From Nostoc carneum NIES-2107 (GTDB lineage: Bacteria; Cyanobacteriota; Cyanobacteriia; Cyanobacteriales; Nostocaceae), in NCBI GenBank assembly GCA_002368155.1, contig AP018180.1, positions 5,603,007-5,667,006 of the forward strand: a stretch of 64,000 nucleotides of DNA, read 5' to 3'. The first letter of the stretch is position 1, and each line of letters starts with the position of its first letter. Both the position numbers and the translations under genes were made by a program. A model generated the notes under the pieces. It saw only the letters and a list, made by a program, of their open reading frames with translations. It was not told where the DNA came from and did no database searches. Positions 55,101 through 62,706 of this stretch are shown piece by piece.

Positions 55101-57394
55101 GTATTTTACCGACTTCACTCAATAACCCCTTACAATTTACAGTTAGCTTTGACCAAACTAGAATTGAAAATTTACTTTCAACACTGAATATATACAATTA
55201 TCAAGATTTACGCACTGGTTTGCAGCCTCCGAAACTAGCTGGTGCGGAAGCTTTAGAAACTACTCCTGTAAGTTTACCCAACACCAATTTATTAGCGCAA
55301 ATAGATTATCTCTCCAAAATTCAAAGCCAAGTCACCCAAGCAAGAACCCAAGAACAACGAACTGAACGCGTACCTTCTTTAGAAGAATTACAAGGATTAA
55401 TTAGCGGTAATATCGGCGTAACAGGTTCTTTACGCTCTGGTTTGAATATCGGCTTTAATTTTACAGGTAATAATTGGGTATGGGGCAAATATAATATTAA
55501 TCAAGTTGTCGCTAGCGGCAATTTTGAAAATGGAAATTTAACTCTACAACCTCTACAAGTTAATTTCAATAATTCCATCCTCGCTTTTACCGGACAATTA
55601 AGCCAGCAAGCATTATCTGGACAAGCACAAGTTCAAAATTTAGCATTAGCAGATATTAAACCTTTCTTCCCTCAATTAACTGTAGATGTAGCGGGTAATA
55701 TTAATGCCAATGCTACATTATCAGGAAATTTAAATAATCCCCAAGCTGTAGGGGAATTAGCTTTAGTAGATGGTAGCTTAAACAATCAATCTGTACAGTC
55801 TGCCCAAGTTAGCTTTAACTATAACGATGCTAGATTAAATTTTGGCAGCAATATTTTAGTTACTGCTACACAACCAATTCAAATTAATGGTAGTATTCCT
55901 GCCAAATTACCTTTTGCATCCGTCGAGCCAGATCCCAGTATTAGCATTCAAGCTAACGTGCAAAATGAAGGCTTGGCGTTATTAAATCTGGTGAATAATC
56001 AAGTCAAATGGGTAGATGGTCAAGGACAAGTCAACGTTCAAGTTCAAGGAACATTTGATAGACCAGAAACCACCGGCATTGCCACAATTAATAATGCCAC
56101 GATTAACGTCCAAAGCCTCACAGAACCATTAACAAATGTTACAGGTACCGCACAGTTTGCAGGCGATCGCTTAATTGTTGATAATCTACAAGCACAATTC
56201 AGTCGCGGACAATTAACAGCCGCAGGTATTCTCCCCATTTTCGCCAGTCAAAACGCTCAACAACAAGCCGCTAGCAATCCCCTGACTGTTTCATTGCAAA
56301 ACTTGCAATTGAATTTTCAAGACTTATATCAAGGCGCAGTCAACGGTAATGCAGTAATTACCGGAACAGCATTTGCTCCCCAACTCGGCGGTAGAATTCA
56401 GCTCAATGATGGTGAAGTATTATTAGGAAATGCCACATCTGTCAGCAATACTACTTCCCAGCCAGCAAATTCCCAAGAGTTTACAGTCACAACACCCCAA
56501 ACCACGCCGAATAGTACCCCCACAACACCCACAACCACAAATACAGCCAGAATACCAATAGAATTTGCCAACTTACAGCTAGTTTTAGCCGACGATGTGC
56601 GCGTCACCCGTCAACCGTTATTTAGCTTTGTCGCGGAGGGTGATATCACTCTCAACGGAACCCTTGCTAAACCCCGTCCCCAAGGAGAAGTTCGTCTGCG
56701 GGGAGGACAGATAAATTTATTTACCACCCAATTTACCTTAGAGCGTGGTTACGAACAAACCGCACTATTTACCCCCAGCCGTGGTTTTGATCCCACATTA
56801 AATGTGCGCTTACTCGCCATTGTCCCAGAAGCAACTCGCAGTCTAGGGCGAACCTCACCCATATCTAGCGAAATTCAAGATATTTCTGCCATCAACTTTG
56901 GTACATTAAACACAGTTCGCATTAGTGCGATCGCCAAAGGCCCAGCCAGCGAATTATCTGATAATTTGGTACTAACAAGCGAACCTCGCCGTAGTCGATC
57001 TGAAATAGTGGCTTTACTGGGAGGTTCAATTCTCAACAATTTACAGCAAGGCGACGCAACCTTAGGACTAATTAATATAGCTGGTTCCGCAGTTTTCTCT
57101 AACTTGCAAGGTACTCTCAGTCAAATTGGACAAACTATCGGCTTAAGTGAATTACGGCTATTTCCTACCTTGGTAACTAATACTAATACCAATGTTTCGG
57201 TATTGGGTTTAGCCGCCGAAGGTGTATTTGATGTATCGAATGATTTTTCTGTGTCGTTATCGCGAGTTTTTGCTAGCAATGAACCCTTACGTTACAACGT
57301 AATTTATCGCCTCAATGATGAACTTCGCGTGCGCGCTTCTACTAATTTAGGTGATGAAGGTCGTGCTGTCGTTGAGTATGAAACCAGATTTTAA
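52154..57394 (+). CDS. tamB: TamB/TIC236-type translocation and assembly protein (DUF490)
   Basis: A 1746-residue protein with one N-terminal membrane helix (about residues 18-40, GVVLLAGIIGGIWWANNF), then a very long series of beta-strand repeats rich in Asn, Gln and Gly, and a C-terminal DUF490/TamB domain (about 1330-1746, including RLRGGQINLFTTQFTLERGY and SEPRRSRSEIVALLGGSIL). Such proteins bridge inner and outer membranes and move lipids or help outer-membrane assembly. The plastid relative is TIC236. Internal near-repeats (NIQASGQANLNVAGG, NIQAAGQARLSLARG) show growth by duplication. It stands alone, with a MITE-like element 2 nt after the stop. Confidence 0.93.
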   Translation: MTRSPNSNRRLWLLLLSRGSIALGVVLLAGIIGGIWWANNFIHQKLVPLIESNLLELLGRPVNLGAVQSFSPNSLRFGNTSIPATTTDPDRLVAQAVDVGFDPWLLVFNRTLKLNVTLIQPAVYIEQDQQGRWVSTKINTATQEKKGFITTELETLRLQNGGLVLSPYTPANKPRVNVGFNQLNGVARLLDQNQRINFDATTQPVNGGSLQISGETLIKTTETTLQINTSNLAAATLTQLVQSPVTLPSGTVDGNLTVKFQPKQPKTTVFGIVNVNQVTAQVNNFPNKLTNINGKLQFQGTQVALENISTSLGNIPAQINGSVNTQTGYNVTANIQAVSAQNLLQTFNIKLPVTTAGDFTANFKLQGAIPKPVVTGAVSTIKPAVIDRVNFEKISTQFRGTPQEIVISQIQATPTVGGEITGSGRVGLGKQGEVAINLQAQRLPGDALAQTYNASTANIRIGTISANTRVSGTLANLRTLVQVQAPIATYPGKVELAINKGLIQFQNTVFQVAGGTVAARGQLVGDRWQAFVDANQVPLQSLAQATSNPNNANAALPKQFQGNLNGEFNLSGTTKSFQLANIQASGQANLNVAGGRVNLNNIRLNNGLWQAVANASGIQINQFAPNVQGQIANSNIQVSGNTNSFALANIQAAGQARLSLARGSVNVRNINLSNGNWQAIATISQIQLNNLSQNLRGRLNGDVQVAGTTASFQPQNIVAAGNVRFSQGLAALTQPLTAQFQWNGQRLQIAQATAPGLRASGDIAVALQPTPQITGLNLNVQADNYNLQSLPIQLPGNIALAGRVDFNGQVAGTPTTPIANGNIRLENFAINGLAFDPVLTGNVSYQGGQGTQFQVTGRQDQIAFSLGANNRPTAFNIRRDGTIATGNTVGDNLAVNVQDFPISLAKGFLPANANLGSINGQLSGNLTVNLTDYSLVGNVAVAQPRIGRIQADEFRGNISYGNGNFNLTNGELIQGQNRYLLSGILPTSLNNPLQFTVSFDQTRIENLLSTLNIYNYQDLRTGLQPPKLAGAEALETTPVSLPNTNLLAQIDYLSKIQSQVTQARTQEQRTERVPSLEELQGLISGNIGVTGSLRSGLNIGFNFTGNNWVWGKYNINQVVASGNFENGNLTLQPLQVNFNNSILAFTGQLSQQALSGQAQVQNLALADIKPFFPQLTVDVAGNINANATLSGNLNNPQAVGELALVDGSLNNQSVQSAQVSFNYNDARLNFGSNILVTATQPIQINGSIPAKLPFASVEPDPSISIQANVQNEGLALLNLVNNQVKWVDGQGQVNVQVQGTFDRPETTGIATINNATINVQSLTEPLTNVTGTAQFAGDRLIVDNLQAQFSRGQLTAAGILPIFASQNAQQQAASNPLTVSLQNLQLNFQDLYQGAVNGNAVITGTAFAPQLGGRIQLNDGEVLLGNATSVSNTTSQPANSQEFTVTTPQTTPNSTPTTPTTTNTARIPIEFANLQLVLADDVRVTRQPLFSFVAEGDITLNGTLAKPRPQGEVRLRGGQINLFTTQFTLERGYEQTALFTPSRGFDPTLNVRLLAIVPEATRSLGRTSPISSEIQDISAINFGTLNTVRISAIAKGPASELSDNLVLTSEPRRSRSEIVALLGGSILNNLQQGDATLGLINIAGSAVFSNLQGTLSQIGQTIGLSELRLFPTLVTNTNTNVSVLGLAAEGVFDVSNDFSVSLSRVFASNEPLRYNVIYRLNDELRVRASTNLGDEGRAVVEYETRF

Positions 57395-57395
57395 T

Positions 57396-57539
57396 AGGAC
57401 TTACGCAAGTGTCACATTTTTTTCGTTTAGGCTGTCAAGAGTCAAAAGTCAAAAGTCCAAAAAAGCTGAATTTTTGACCCTTGACTCTTGACTCTTGACT
57501 CTTACACAAGAAGATGGGTGTAGCAGTCGCGTAAGTCCT
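57396..57539. mobile_element. MITE-like element, AGGACTTACGC family
   Basis: AGGACTTACGC (57396-57406) and GCGTAAGTCCT (57529-57539) are perfect 11-bp inverted repeats 144 bp apart. The interior holds GTCAAAA/TGACTCT heptamer tracts that face each other, so a long hairpin can form. It starts directly after the tamB stop codon. Confidence 0.75.
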
Positions 57540-57611
57540 GATTTTAAGTTACACATACACAAAGATGCAATTTTAACTAAAATAGACAAATAAAGTCTTC
57601 AAAGTGGCTAT

Positions 57612-58322
57612 ATGACCACCATTATCTCTACATCAGGAATCACTTATCCTAGCAGCGATGGAGAACCTGTGGCAGAAACTTATGACCATTTATATGCAAT
57701 TTTAACTACGCTAGAAGTTATCAGACAATATCTTCAAGGTCGTCGCGCCACAGTTTTAGCCAATCAATTCTTGTATTATGCACAAGGTTTCCCCAAATTA
57801 AGAGTTGCACCTGATGTCATGGTTATTTATGACGTTGAACCAGGAGGACGTGATAACTACAAAATTTGGGAAGAAAAACAGGTACCAAAGGTAATTTTTG
57901 AATTTACCTCTAAAGGAACTCAAGAAGAAGACAAAACCACTAAGAAAAATCTTTATGAAGGCTTAGAAGTAGAAGAATATTGGTTATTCGATCCCAAAGG
58001 CGAATGGATTACACAACAGTTGCAAGGATATCGCTTAAAGGGAGATATTTATGAGCCAATTACCGATAGTTGCAGCCAAATATTACAACTACGTCTAGCT
58101 GTAGAAGGAAAACTGATTAGCTTTTATCGCCTAGATAATGGTGAAAAATTGTTGGTAAATGATGAATTGATTGCAGCACTGAAACAGGAAACTGATAAAC
58201 GTATAGAAGCTGAAGCACAAGCCGAACAAGAACGTCAACGTGCAGAACAAGAACGTCAACGCGCTGCAGAACTTGAAGCGCTTCTTTCTCGTTATAGAGA
58301 ACAGTTTGGCGATTTACCCTAA
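57612..58322 (+). CDS. Uma2 family protein with C-terminal coiled coil
   Basis: A 236-residue Uma2 protein: APDVMVIYDVEPGGRDNY with the catalytic-type Asp, QVPKVIFEFTSKGTQEEDKT with Glu, and EEYWLFDPKGEWI. The tail from about residue 195 is a Gln/Glu/Arg coiled coil (EQERQRAEQERQRAAELEAL) ending SRYREQFGDLP, very similar to that of the protein at 40658-41389. The function is unknown. Confidence 0.9.
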   Translation: MTTIISTSGITYPSSDGEPVAETYDHLYAILTTLEVIRQYLQGRRATVLANQFLYYAQGFPKLRVAPDVMVIYDVEPGGRDNYKIWEEKQVPKVIFEFTSKGTQEEDKTTKKNLYEGLEVEEYWLFDPKGEWITQQLQGYRLKGDIYEPITDSCSQILQLRLAVEGKLISFYRLDNGEKLLVNDELIAALKQETDKRIEAEAQAEQERQRAEQERQRAAELEALLSRYREQFGDLP

Positions 58323-58380
58323 ATTCTTGCGGAGAAGCTTCTAGATATAAAAAAGAAGAACGCAAATAAACTGTACTCTC

Positions 58381-58482
58381 AATACTTGTCGGTTAAGGGT
58401 AAAAAGGGGAATGGGAAAAGGGAAAGAAAAAACCTTTAACCCTTAACCTTTAACCTTTTCCCCAAAACCAATAGTAGTATTG
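58381..58482. mobile_element. MITE-like palindromic element, AATACT...CGGTTAA family (copy C, inverted and shortened)
   Basis: Starts AATACTTGTCGGTTAAGGG and ends CCAATAGTAGTATT. Read on the minus strand it matches copy B but lacks about 24 bp (the CGGTTAAGCGTTTTGAACCC part). It sits between the Uma2 gene and the convergent ferrochelatase-like gene. Confidence 0.7.
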
Positions 58483-58526
58483 ACTGTACTCTGCGTTCTT
58501 CTGCCTTTAAAAACTTTCTCTGCTAA

Positions 58527-59642
58527 TTAATGGTGATGGTGATGATGATGTCCATCTAGGTGAGGATTAACGGTTACTGCTTCCTCTGCTCTTAATGCAC
58601 TAATATGAGCATCAGCCCATTGTGCAGCCATCGCCAAAAACTCTGGATGGTCATTCACACAAGCCATTTGCACATAATCCACACCATGATGCTTTTTCTC
58701 TAAAGCATGGATAATGTGATGGACATCCAATAAAGTTTCGTGATTTTCCGTCGCAAAACCAATTGGCATAAATATTACAACTTTGGCACCCAATTGAATC
58801 AAGTTACTAGCTGCTTGCTCGGCATTGGGTAGCGTCCATTCAATTAGCGGTGTGTCATGGTTCAGCCAACCCACAGAAATTAAAGGATAGCGGTTAATTA
58901 ACTTTTCCCGTACCAAGTCATATAGTGCTTGACTTTCGACAATCCCAGAGGTAAAGCCTTTCGCTTTGTGGGGACAGCCGTGATTCATCAGCACAATCCC
59001 AATTTGAGAAGGTAGATAGTTAGCTGCTAAATCAGCATTAATTTTTTCCTCGACCAAATGCGCCATCAAATCAATATAAGCTGGCTCGTTGTAGAAAGAA
59101 GGAATGTAACGCAGTCCTTTTACCCAATGTTCTTCACCCTCAGCCATCTCAGCTAAGGCGTTATTCACCTGCTCGATCGCAATTCCACTAGTAAAGATAG
59201 AATCAACTACTAATAGGGGATAAATCAGAATTTTGTCGAAGCCTTGGTTTTTAATCTCTGCTAAAACTTGTTTAGGCAAAAAAGGCGCACAGAAGTTAAA
59301 AGCTTTGAAAACTTGAACGCCTTCACCCCACTTTTCTTGTAACCGCTTCTCAATTCCAGCGCGCTGCTGTTCAAAAATAGCGTTATGTGGGGAAATAAAA
59401 TCATGATGCGTATGTCCCCACTCGTGACGGTCAAATAACGCCAAAAGCTTTGCTAGGGGTGGGTAAATCCAAGTAGGGACTGGTGCAAATTTTGCTGTCA
59501 GTAGATTTAAAGCCTGTTCGTTATAGTTAGCGAAATCTTCGTAGCTTTCGACTTCGCCGTAGCCCATGAGCAATACGGCTACTCTATCTTGACGTGATGA
59601 TTGCTCGTGGGTATGTTGTACTTTTTCCGGCGTGGCTACCAC
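58527..59642 (-). CDS. Ferrochelatase-like protein with natural C-terminal His7 tail
   Basis: A 371-residue protein of the ferrochelatase family, which inserts ferrous iron into protoporphyrin. The N-terminal VAVLLMGYGEVESYEDFANY replaces the common LLNLGGP wording. The metal-site region reads IGIVLMNHGCPHKAKGF (His at the active-site position), and the second ligand region is FMPIGFATENHETLLDVHHI, close to the PxGFxxxHxETL signature. No cyanobacterial CAB helix is attached. The last residues are LDGHHHHHHH, an encoded histidine tail that could bind metal. It is probably a divergent paralogue, so its metal and porphyrin are uncertain. Confidence 0.82.
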   Translation of the reverse strand: MVATPEKVQHTHEQSSRQDRVAVLLMGYGEVESYEDFANYNEQALNLLTAKFAPVPTWIYPPLAKLLALFDRHEWGHTHHDFISPHNAIFEQQRAGIEKRLQEKWGEGVQVFKAFNFCAPFLPKQVLAEIKNQGFDKILIYPLLVVDSIFTSGIAIEQVNNALAEMAEGEEHWVKGLRYIPSFYNEPAYIDLMAHLVEEKINADLAANYLPSQIGIVLMNHGCPHKAKGFTSGIVESQALYDLVREKLINRYPLISVGWLNHDTPLIEWTLPNAEQAASNLIQLGAKVVIFMPIGFATENHETLLDVHHIIHALEKKHHGVDYVQMACVNDHPEFLAMAAQWADAHISALRAEEAVTVNPHLDGHHHHHHH

Positions 59643-60020
59643 AGTGAGTTCCTCAATATAACCAGAATGGAGAGAAGTATCAAAGAAATAATTGATTATT
59701 TCCCGACTGAGTAAAATAAAATCCCATCCGGGGGGATAGGATAGTTACAAATATCATAACGGGGCAACGCTTTTTGTACCTCTACCGTTAGGATCTAGAC
59801 AAGAAAATTTACTTAAATCAATCAGGATTTACGTAATCAGCACATTTTTTGTTGGCTGTTAACAGTCAACAGTCAACAGTCAACAAAACTCAAGAAATTC
59901 ACAAATTCTTGCTGAGGTTAAATTCTCAGCCAGTTGCTTACAATATTAATGTTGTATTTATAACCAGTAGGGATTCAGCATTGCTAAACCCTAGCTCTAA
60001 ATTCAGAGACTAAAGTATAG
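59643..60020. other. Intergenic region with CAACAGT heptamers
   Basis: Divergent promoter region. CAACAGT/GTCAACA heptamers (the third STRR type of Nostocales) lie at 59861-59886, preceded by a degenerate relative of the AGGACTTACGC element end (AGGATTTACGTAATCAGCAC). Confidence 0.7.
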
Positions 60021-60596
60021 ATGGATATCATCATTTGCCCTGGAATCCATGAGCCAGAATTGACAGAAAGTTTTATCTCAGGGTGCTTCGATTTTAATGG
60101 CGATCGCACACTTCCTAAAAATCCAGCTCACAATATTCTGATTTTTCCAGAGCAGGGTGTACTGACCGTATCGCCATTCAAAATTTTACAATTTTTACAC
60201 AATTGCTTAAAGGATAGGTTACAATCGCCCGTGTTCTTCATTAGCTTTAGCGCTGGTGTAGTTGGAGCAATTATCGCAGCGCGTTTGTGGCAACTTTTAG
60301 GGGGTAAAGTCACAGCTTTTATTGCTGTAGATGGATGGGGCGTGCCACTATGGGGTGATTTTCCCATTCACAGGATGAGCCATGATTATTTCACCCATTG
60401 GAGTTCGTCTTTATTGGGTAGTGGGCAAAATAACTTCTATGCAGAACCATCTGTAGACCATTTATCCATTTGGCGATCGCCCCAAACTATACAAGGGGTA
60501 TTAACAGACCAGTCCCTAGGATTGTACCAAAATAGCGATCGCTTAAGTGCCTCTGATTTTGTGCATCTGCTTTTAAAGCGCTATGAAGAAAAATAG
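60021..60596 (+). CDS. Alpha/beta hydrolase-like protein (191 residues)
   Basis: A short alpha/beta-hydrolase-type protein. The first strand and oxyanion-like turn are IIICPGIHEPELTESFI; the nucleophile elbow appears as FFISFSAGVVGAIIAARLW (Ser in Phe-Ser-Ala-Gly, so the first Gly of GxSxG is replaced by Ser). A late His in SVDHLSIWRSP is a candidate triad member. At under 200 residues it lacks a lid domain. The substrate is unknown. It is followed by repeats and the MFS gene on the same strand. Confidence 0.7.
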   Translation: MDIIICPGIHEPELTESFISGCFDFNGDRTLPKNPAHNILIFPEQGVLTVSPFKILQFLHNCLKDRLQSPVFFISFSAGVVGAIIAARLWQLLGGKVTAFIAVDGWGVPLWGDFPIHRMSHDYFTHWSSSLLGSGQNNFYAEPSVDHLSIWRSPQTIQGVLTDQSLGLYQNSDRLSASDFVHLLLKRYEEK

Positions 60597-60699
60597 TCCG
60601 GAAAATAAACTGGGCAAAGGGGAGTGAGAAATAGGGAAAATTTTCCAAAGGAGCGATAAAAATAAGGAGGATGAGGGATGAGGAAGATGATAAGAGTGA

Positions 60700-60785
60700 G
60701 GATACACCTATTCTCCCTGCCCCCTGCCCCCTTGCCCCTTGCCCTTGCTCCCACTCCCCTACTCCCATCTACCCTAGTCCCCATT
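60700..60785. repeat. C-rich heptamer-like repeats upstream of the MFS gene
   Basis: Runs of CCCTGCCCCC, TTGCCCCTTGCCC and CTCCCACTCCCCTACTCCC lie directly before the next start codon. Nothing else was seen in this gap. Confidence 0.65.
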
Positions 60786-60797
60786 ACTTAGTGTCAA

Positions 60798-62060
60798 ATG
60801 TTTCCAACGGAACCTGCTGCTGTTAATAACGGGTTTGGCGCACTGCTGAAAAACCGTGCTTTTATGCTCCTGTGGATTGGGCAACTGGTTTCCCAGTTGG
60901 CAGATAAGGTATTCTTCGTTTTGATGATTGCCCTACTGGAAAACTACCCACCACCACCAGGATTGGCAGAAAACTCAATGTACTCAACATTGATGGTCTC
61001 CTTTACAGTACCAGCCATTTTGTTTGGTTCTGCGGGTGGCATTTTTGTTGACCGCCTTCCCAAAAAGCTAATCATGGTTGGCTCGGATGTGGTACGTGGG
61101 TTATTAACGTTGTTGATTCCGTTCTTACCACGAGAGTTTTTGATACTTTTGATACTAACTTTTGCCATATCAACAGTGACGCAGTTTTTTGCCCCAGCGG
61201 AACAAGCTGCTATTCCTCTGTTGGTAAAGCGGGAGAATTTAATGGCAGCTAATGCCCTGTTTAGCAGCACAATGATGGGAGCCTTAATCGTTGGCTTTGC
61301 TATTGGCGAGCCGATGTTAAGTTGGGCGAAAGATTTTCTGGGAGAGGAATACGGTCAAGAATTGATAGTGAGTGGACTTTATTTGTTATCGGGTGCAATT
61401 ATGCAGCCGATTAATTTTAAAGAACATAAACCGACTCATGAGCATCAGGCTAAAACTCATCTGTGGTCAGAATTTACAGAGAGTTTGCGTTATCTGAAGA
61501 AAAACCGCCTGGTGTTAAATGCCATGCTGCAACTTGTCACCTTATATTGCGTGTTTGCAGCTTTAACAGTGCTGACAATTAGATTAGCAGCCGACTTTGG
61601 CTTAAAAGAAAAGCAGTTTGGCTTTTTCTTAGCAGCAGCCGGGGTGGGGATGGTTTTGGGAGCAGGAATTTTGGGACACTGGGGTGTAAAATTGCACGGC
61701 AAGCCTTTACCCTTAATCGGCTTTTTACTGATGGCGCTAGTTTTAGGCGTGTTTACTTTTACCCACAACCTTTTATTAGCGTTAATACTTTGTGCCTTAT
61801 TAGGTGTAGGTGCTTCCTTAATAGGCGTACCGATGCAAACTTTAATCCAACAACAAGCGCCACCCACGATGCATGGTAAAGTATTCGGCTTCCAAAATCA
61901 TGCGGTGAATATTGCCCTTTCTTTACCTCTAGCAATTACTGGGCCGTTAACTGATATGCTTGGTTTGCGTGTTGTCCTAGTAGCTATGAGCGTGATAGTA
62001 GCGGCTGTAGGTGTTTGGGCTTGGAAAAATACTCGGCGAGTATTGCAAGACGTGATTTAG
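60798..62060 (+). CDS. Major facilitator superfamily transporter
   Basis: A 420-residue membrane protein with about twelve hydrophobic segments. The MFS signature between helices 2 and 3 appears as GSAGGIFVDRLPKKLIMVGS. A long cytoplasmic loop (EHKPTHEHQAKTHLWSEFTE, about residues 213-232) divides the two halves. The type resembles permeases such as LplT-like or MFS_3 exporters, but the substrate cannot be read from sequence. G-rich heptamers start 4 nt after the stop. Confidence 0.9.
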   Translation: MFPTEPAAVNNGFGALLKNRAFMLLWIGQLVSQLADKVFFVLMIALLENYPPPPGLAENSMYSTLMVSFTVPAILFGSAGGIFVDRLPKKLIMVGSDVVRGLLTLLIPFLPREFLILLILTFAISTVTQFFAPAEQAAIPLLVKRENLMAANALFSSTMMGALIVGFAIGEPMLSWAKDFLGEEYGQELIVSGLYLLSGAIMQPINFKEHKPTHEHQAKTHLWSEFTESLRYLKKNRLVLNAMLQLVTLYCVFAALTVLTIRLAADFGLKEKQFGFFLAAAGVGMVLGAGILGHWGVKLHGKPLPLIGFLLMALVLGVFTFTHNLLLALILCALLGVGASLIGVPMQTLIQQQAPPTMHGKVFGFQNHAVNIALSLPLAITGPLTDMLGLRVVLVAMSVIVAAVGVWAWKNTRRVLQDVI

Positions 62061-62065
62061 TTGGG

Positions 62066-62112
62066 ATTGGGAACTGGGGATTAGGGATTAGGGACTGGGG
62101 ATTGGGGACTAC
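62066..62112. repeat. GGGGATT/GGGATTA heptamer repeats
   Basis: Tandem GGGATTGGGAACTGGGG and GGGGATTAGGGATTAGGG immediately after the MFS stop codon. Confidence 0.8.
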
Positions 62113-62191
62113 GAACTATAGACTGAGAGCTAGAAATTAAAAACTACTATATTTTTTCAAAGGTTATTTATAAAGTAAAAATAAAATTACT

Positions 62192-62339
62192 GTAGGGTGT
62201 GTTAGGCGCACATTCCAAAGATGATTTGTTACGAAATAACTATCTTAGCGCCTAACGCACCATCCACGCGGCGGTGCGTTACGGCTAAACTTCATTGTCT
62301 CTTTGTCCCATATCCTTTCATAGCCGTAACACACCCTAC
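62192..62339. mobile_element. MITE-like element, GTAGGGTGTGTTA family (copy 2)
   Basis: The left end GTAGGGTGTGTTA and right end CCGTAACACACCCTAC are inverted repeats 148 bp apart. The right half (GTGCGTTACGGCTAAACTTC, then CCATATCCTTTCATAGCCG) is the reverse complement of the left half of copy 1 at 51403-51547. Confidence 0.78.
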
Positions 62340-62449
62340 TTAAGATTTGCTTTATGAATGGTCTCTCAGCAATATTTTTGAGACAGTTAATTTTAAGAAA
62401 ATACTATTAGTTAGTGTTGAAAATCGTTTTTTACCATTTCCTATTTCTA

Positions 62450-62560
62450 ATTACCCAATCCCCAATACATAATAACTATTTCTGATTACCCAATCCCCAG
62501 TCCCTAGTCCCTAATACCCAGTCCCCAGTCCCAATCCCTAATACCCAATCCCTTTTGTCA
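62450..62560. repeat. STRR heptamer block (CCCCAAT, CCCCAGT, CCCTAAT)
   Basis: Broken runs of CCCAATCCCCA, CCCAGTCCCTAGTCCCTAAT and CCCAATCCC units interleaved with ATAACTATTTCTGATTA-type spacers. It lies about 150 bp ahead of ilvB. Confidence 0.8.
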
Positions 62561-62706
62561 ACAATTCCAGACAAATTATCTTCCTATGGCCTAAGCTGAT
62601 GGGAAAATTAGATATCAATATAAGGATTTTATTAAACTTTTCTATTAAAATGAAATCTTAATTACAGAATCCAAGCATTAACTTAGCTATTCTCAGAGGT
62701 TTGACA

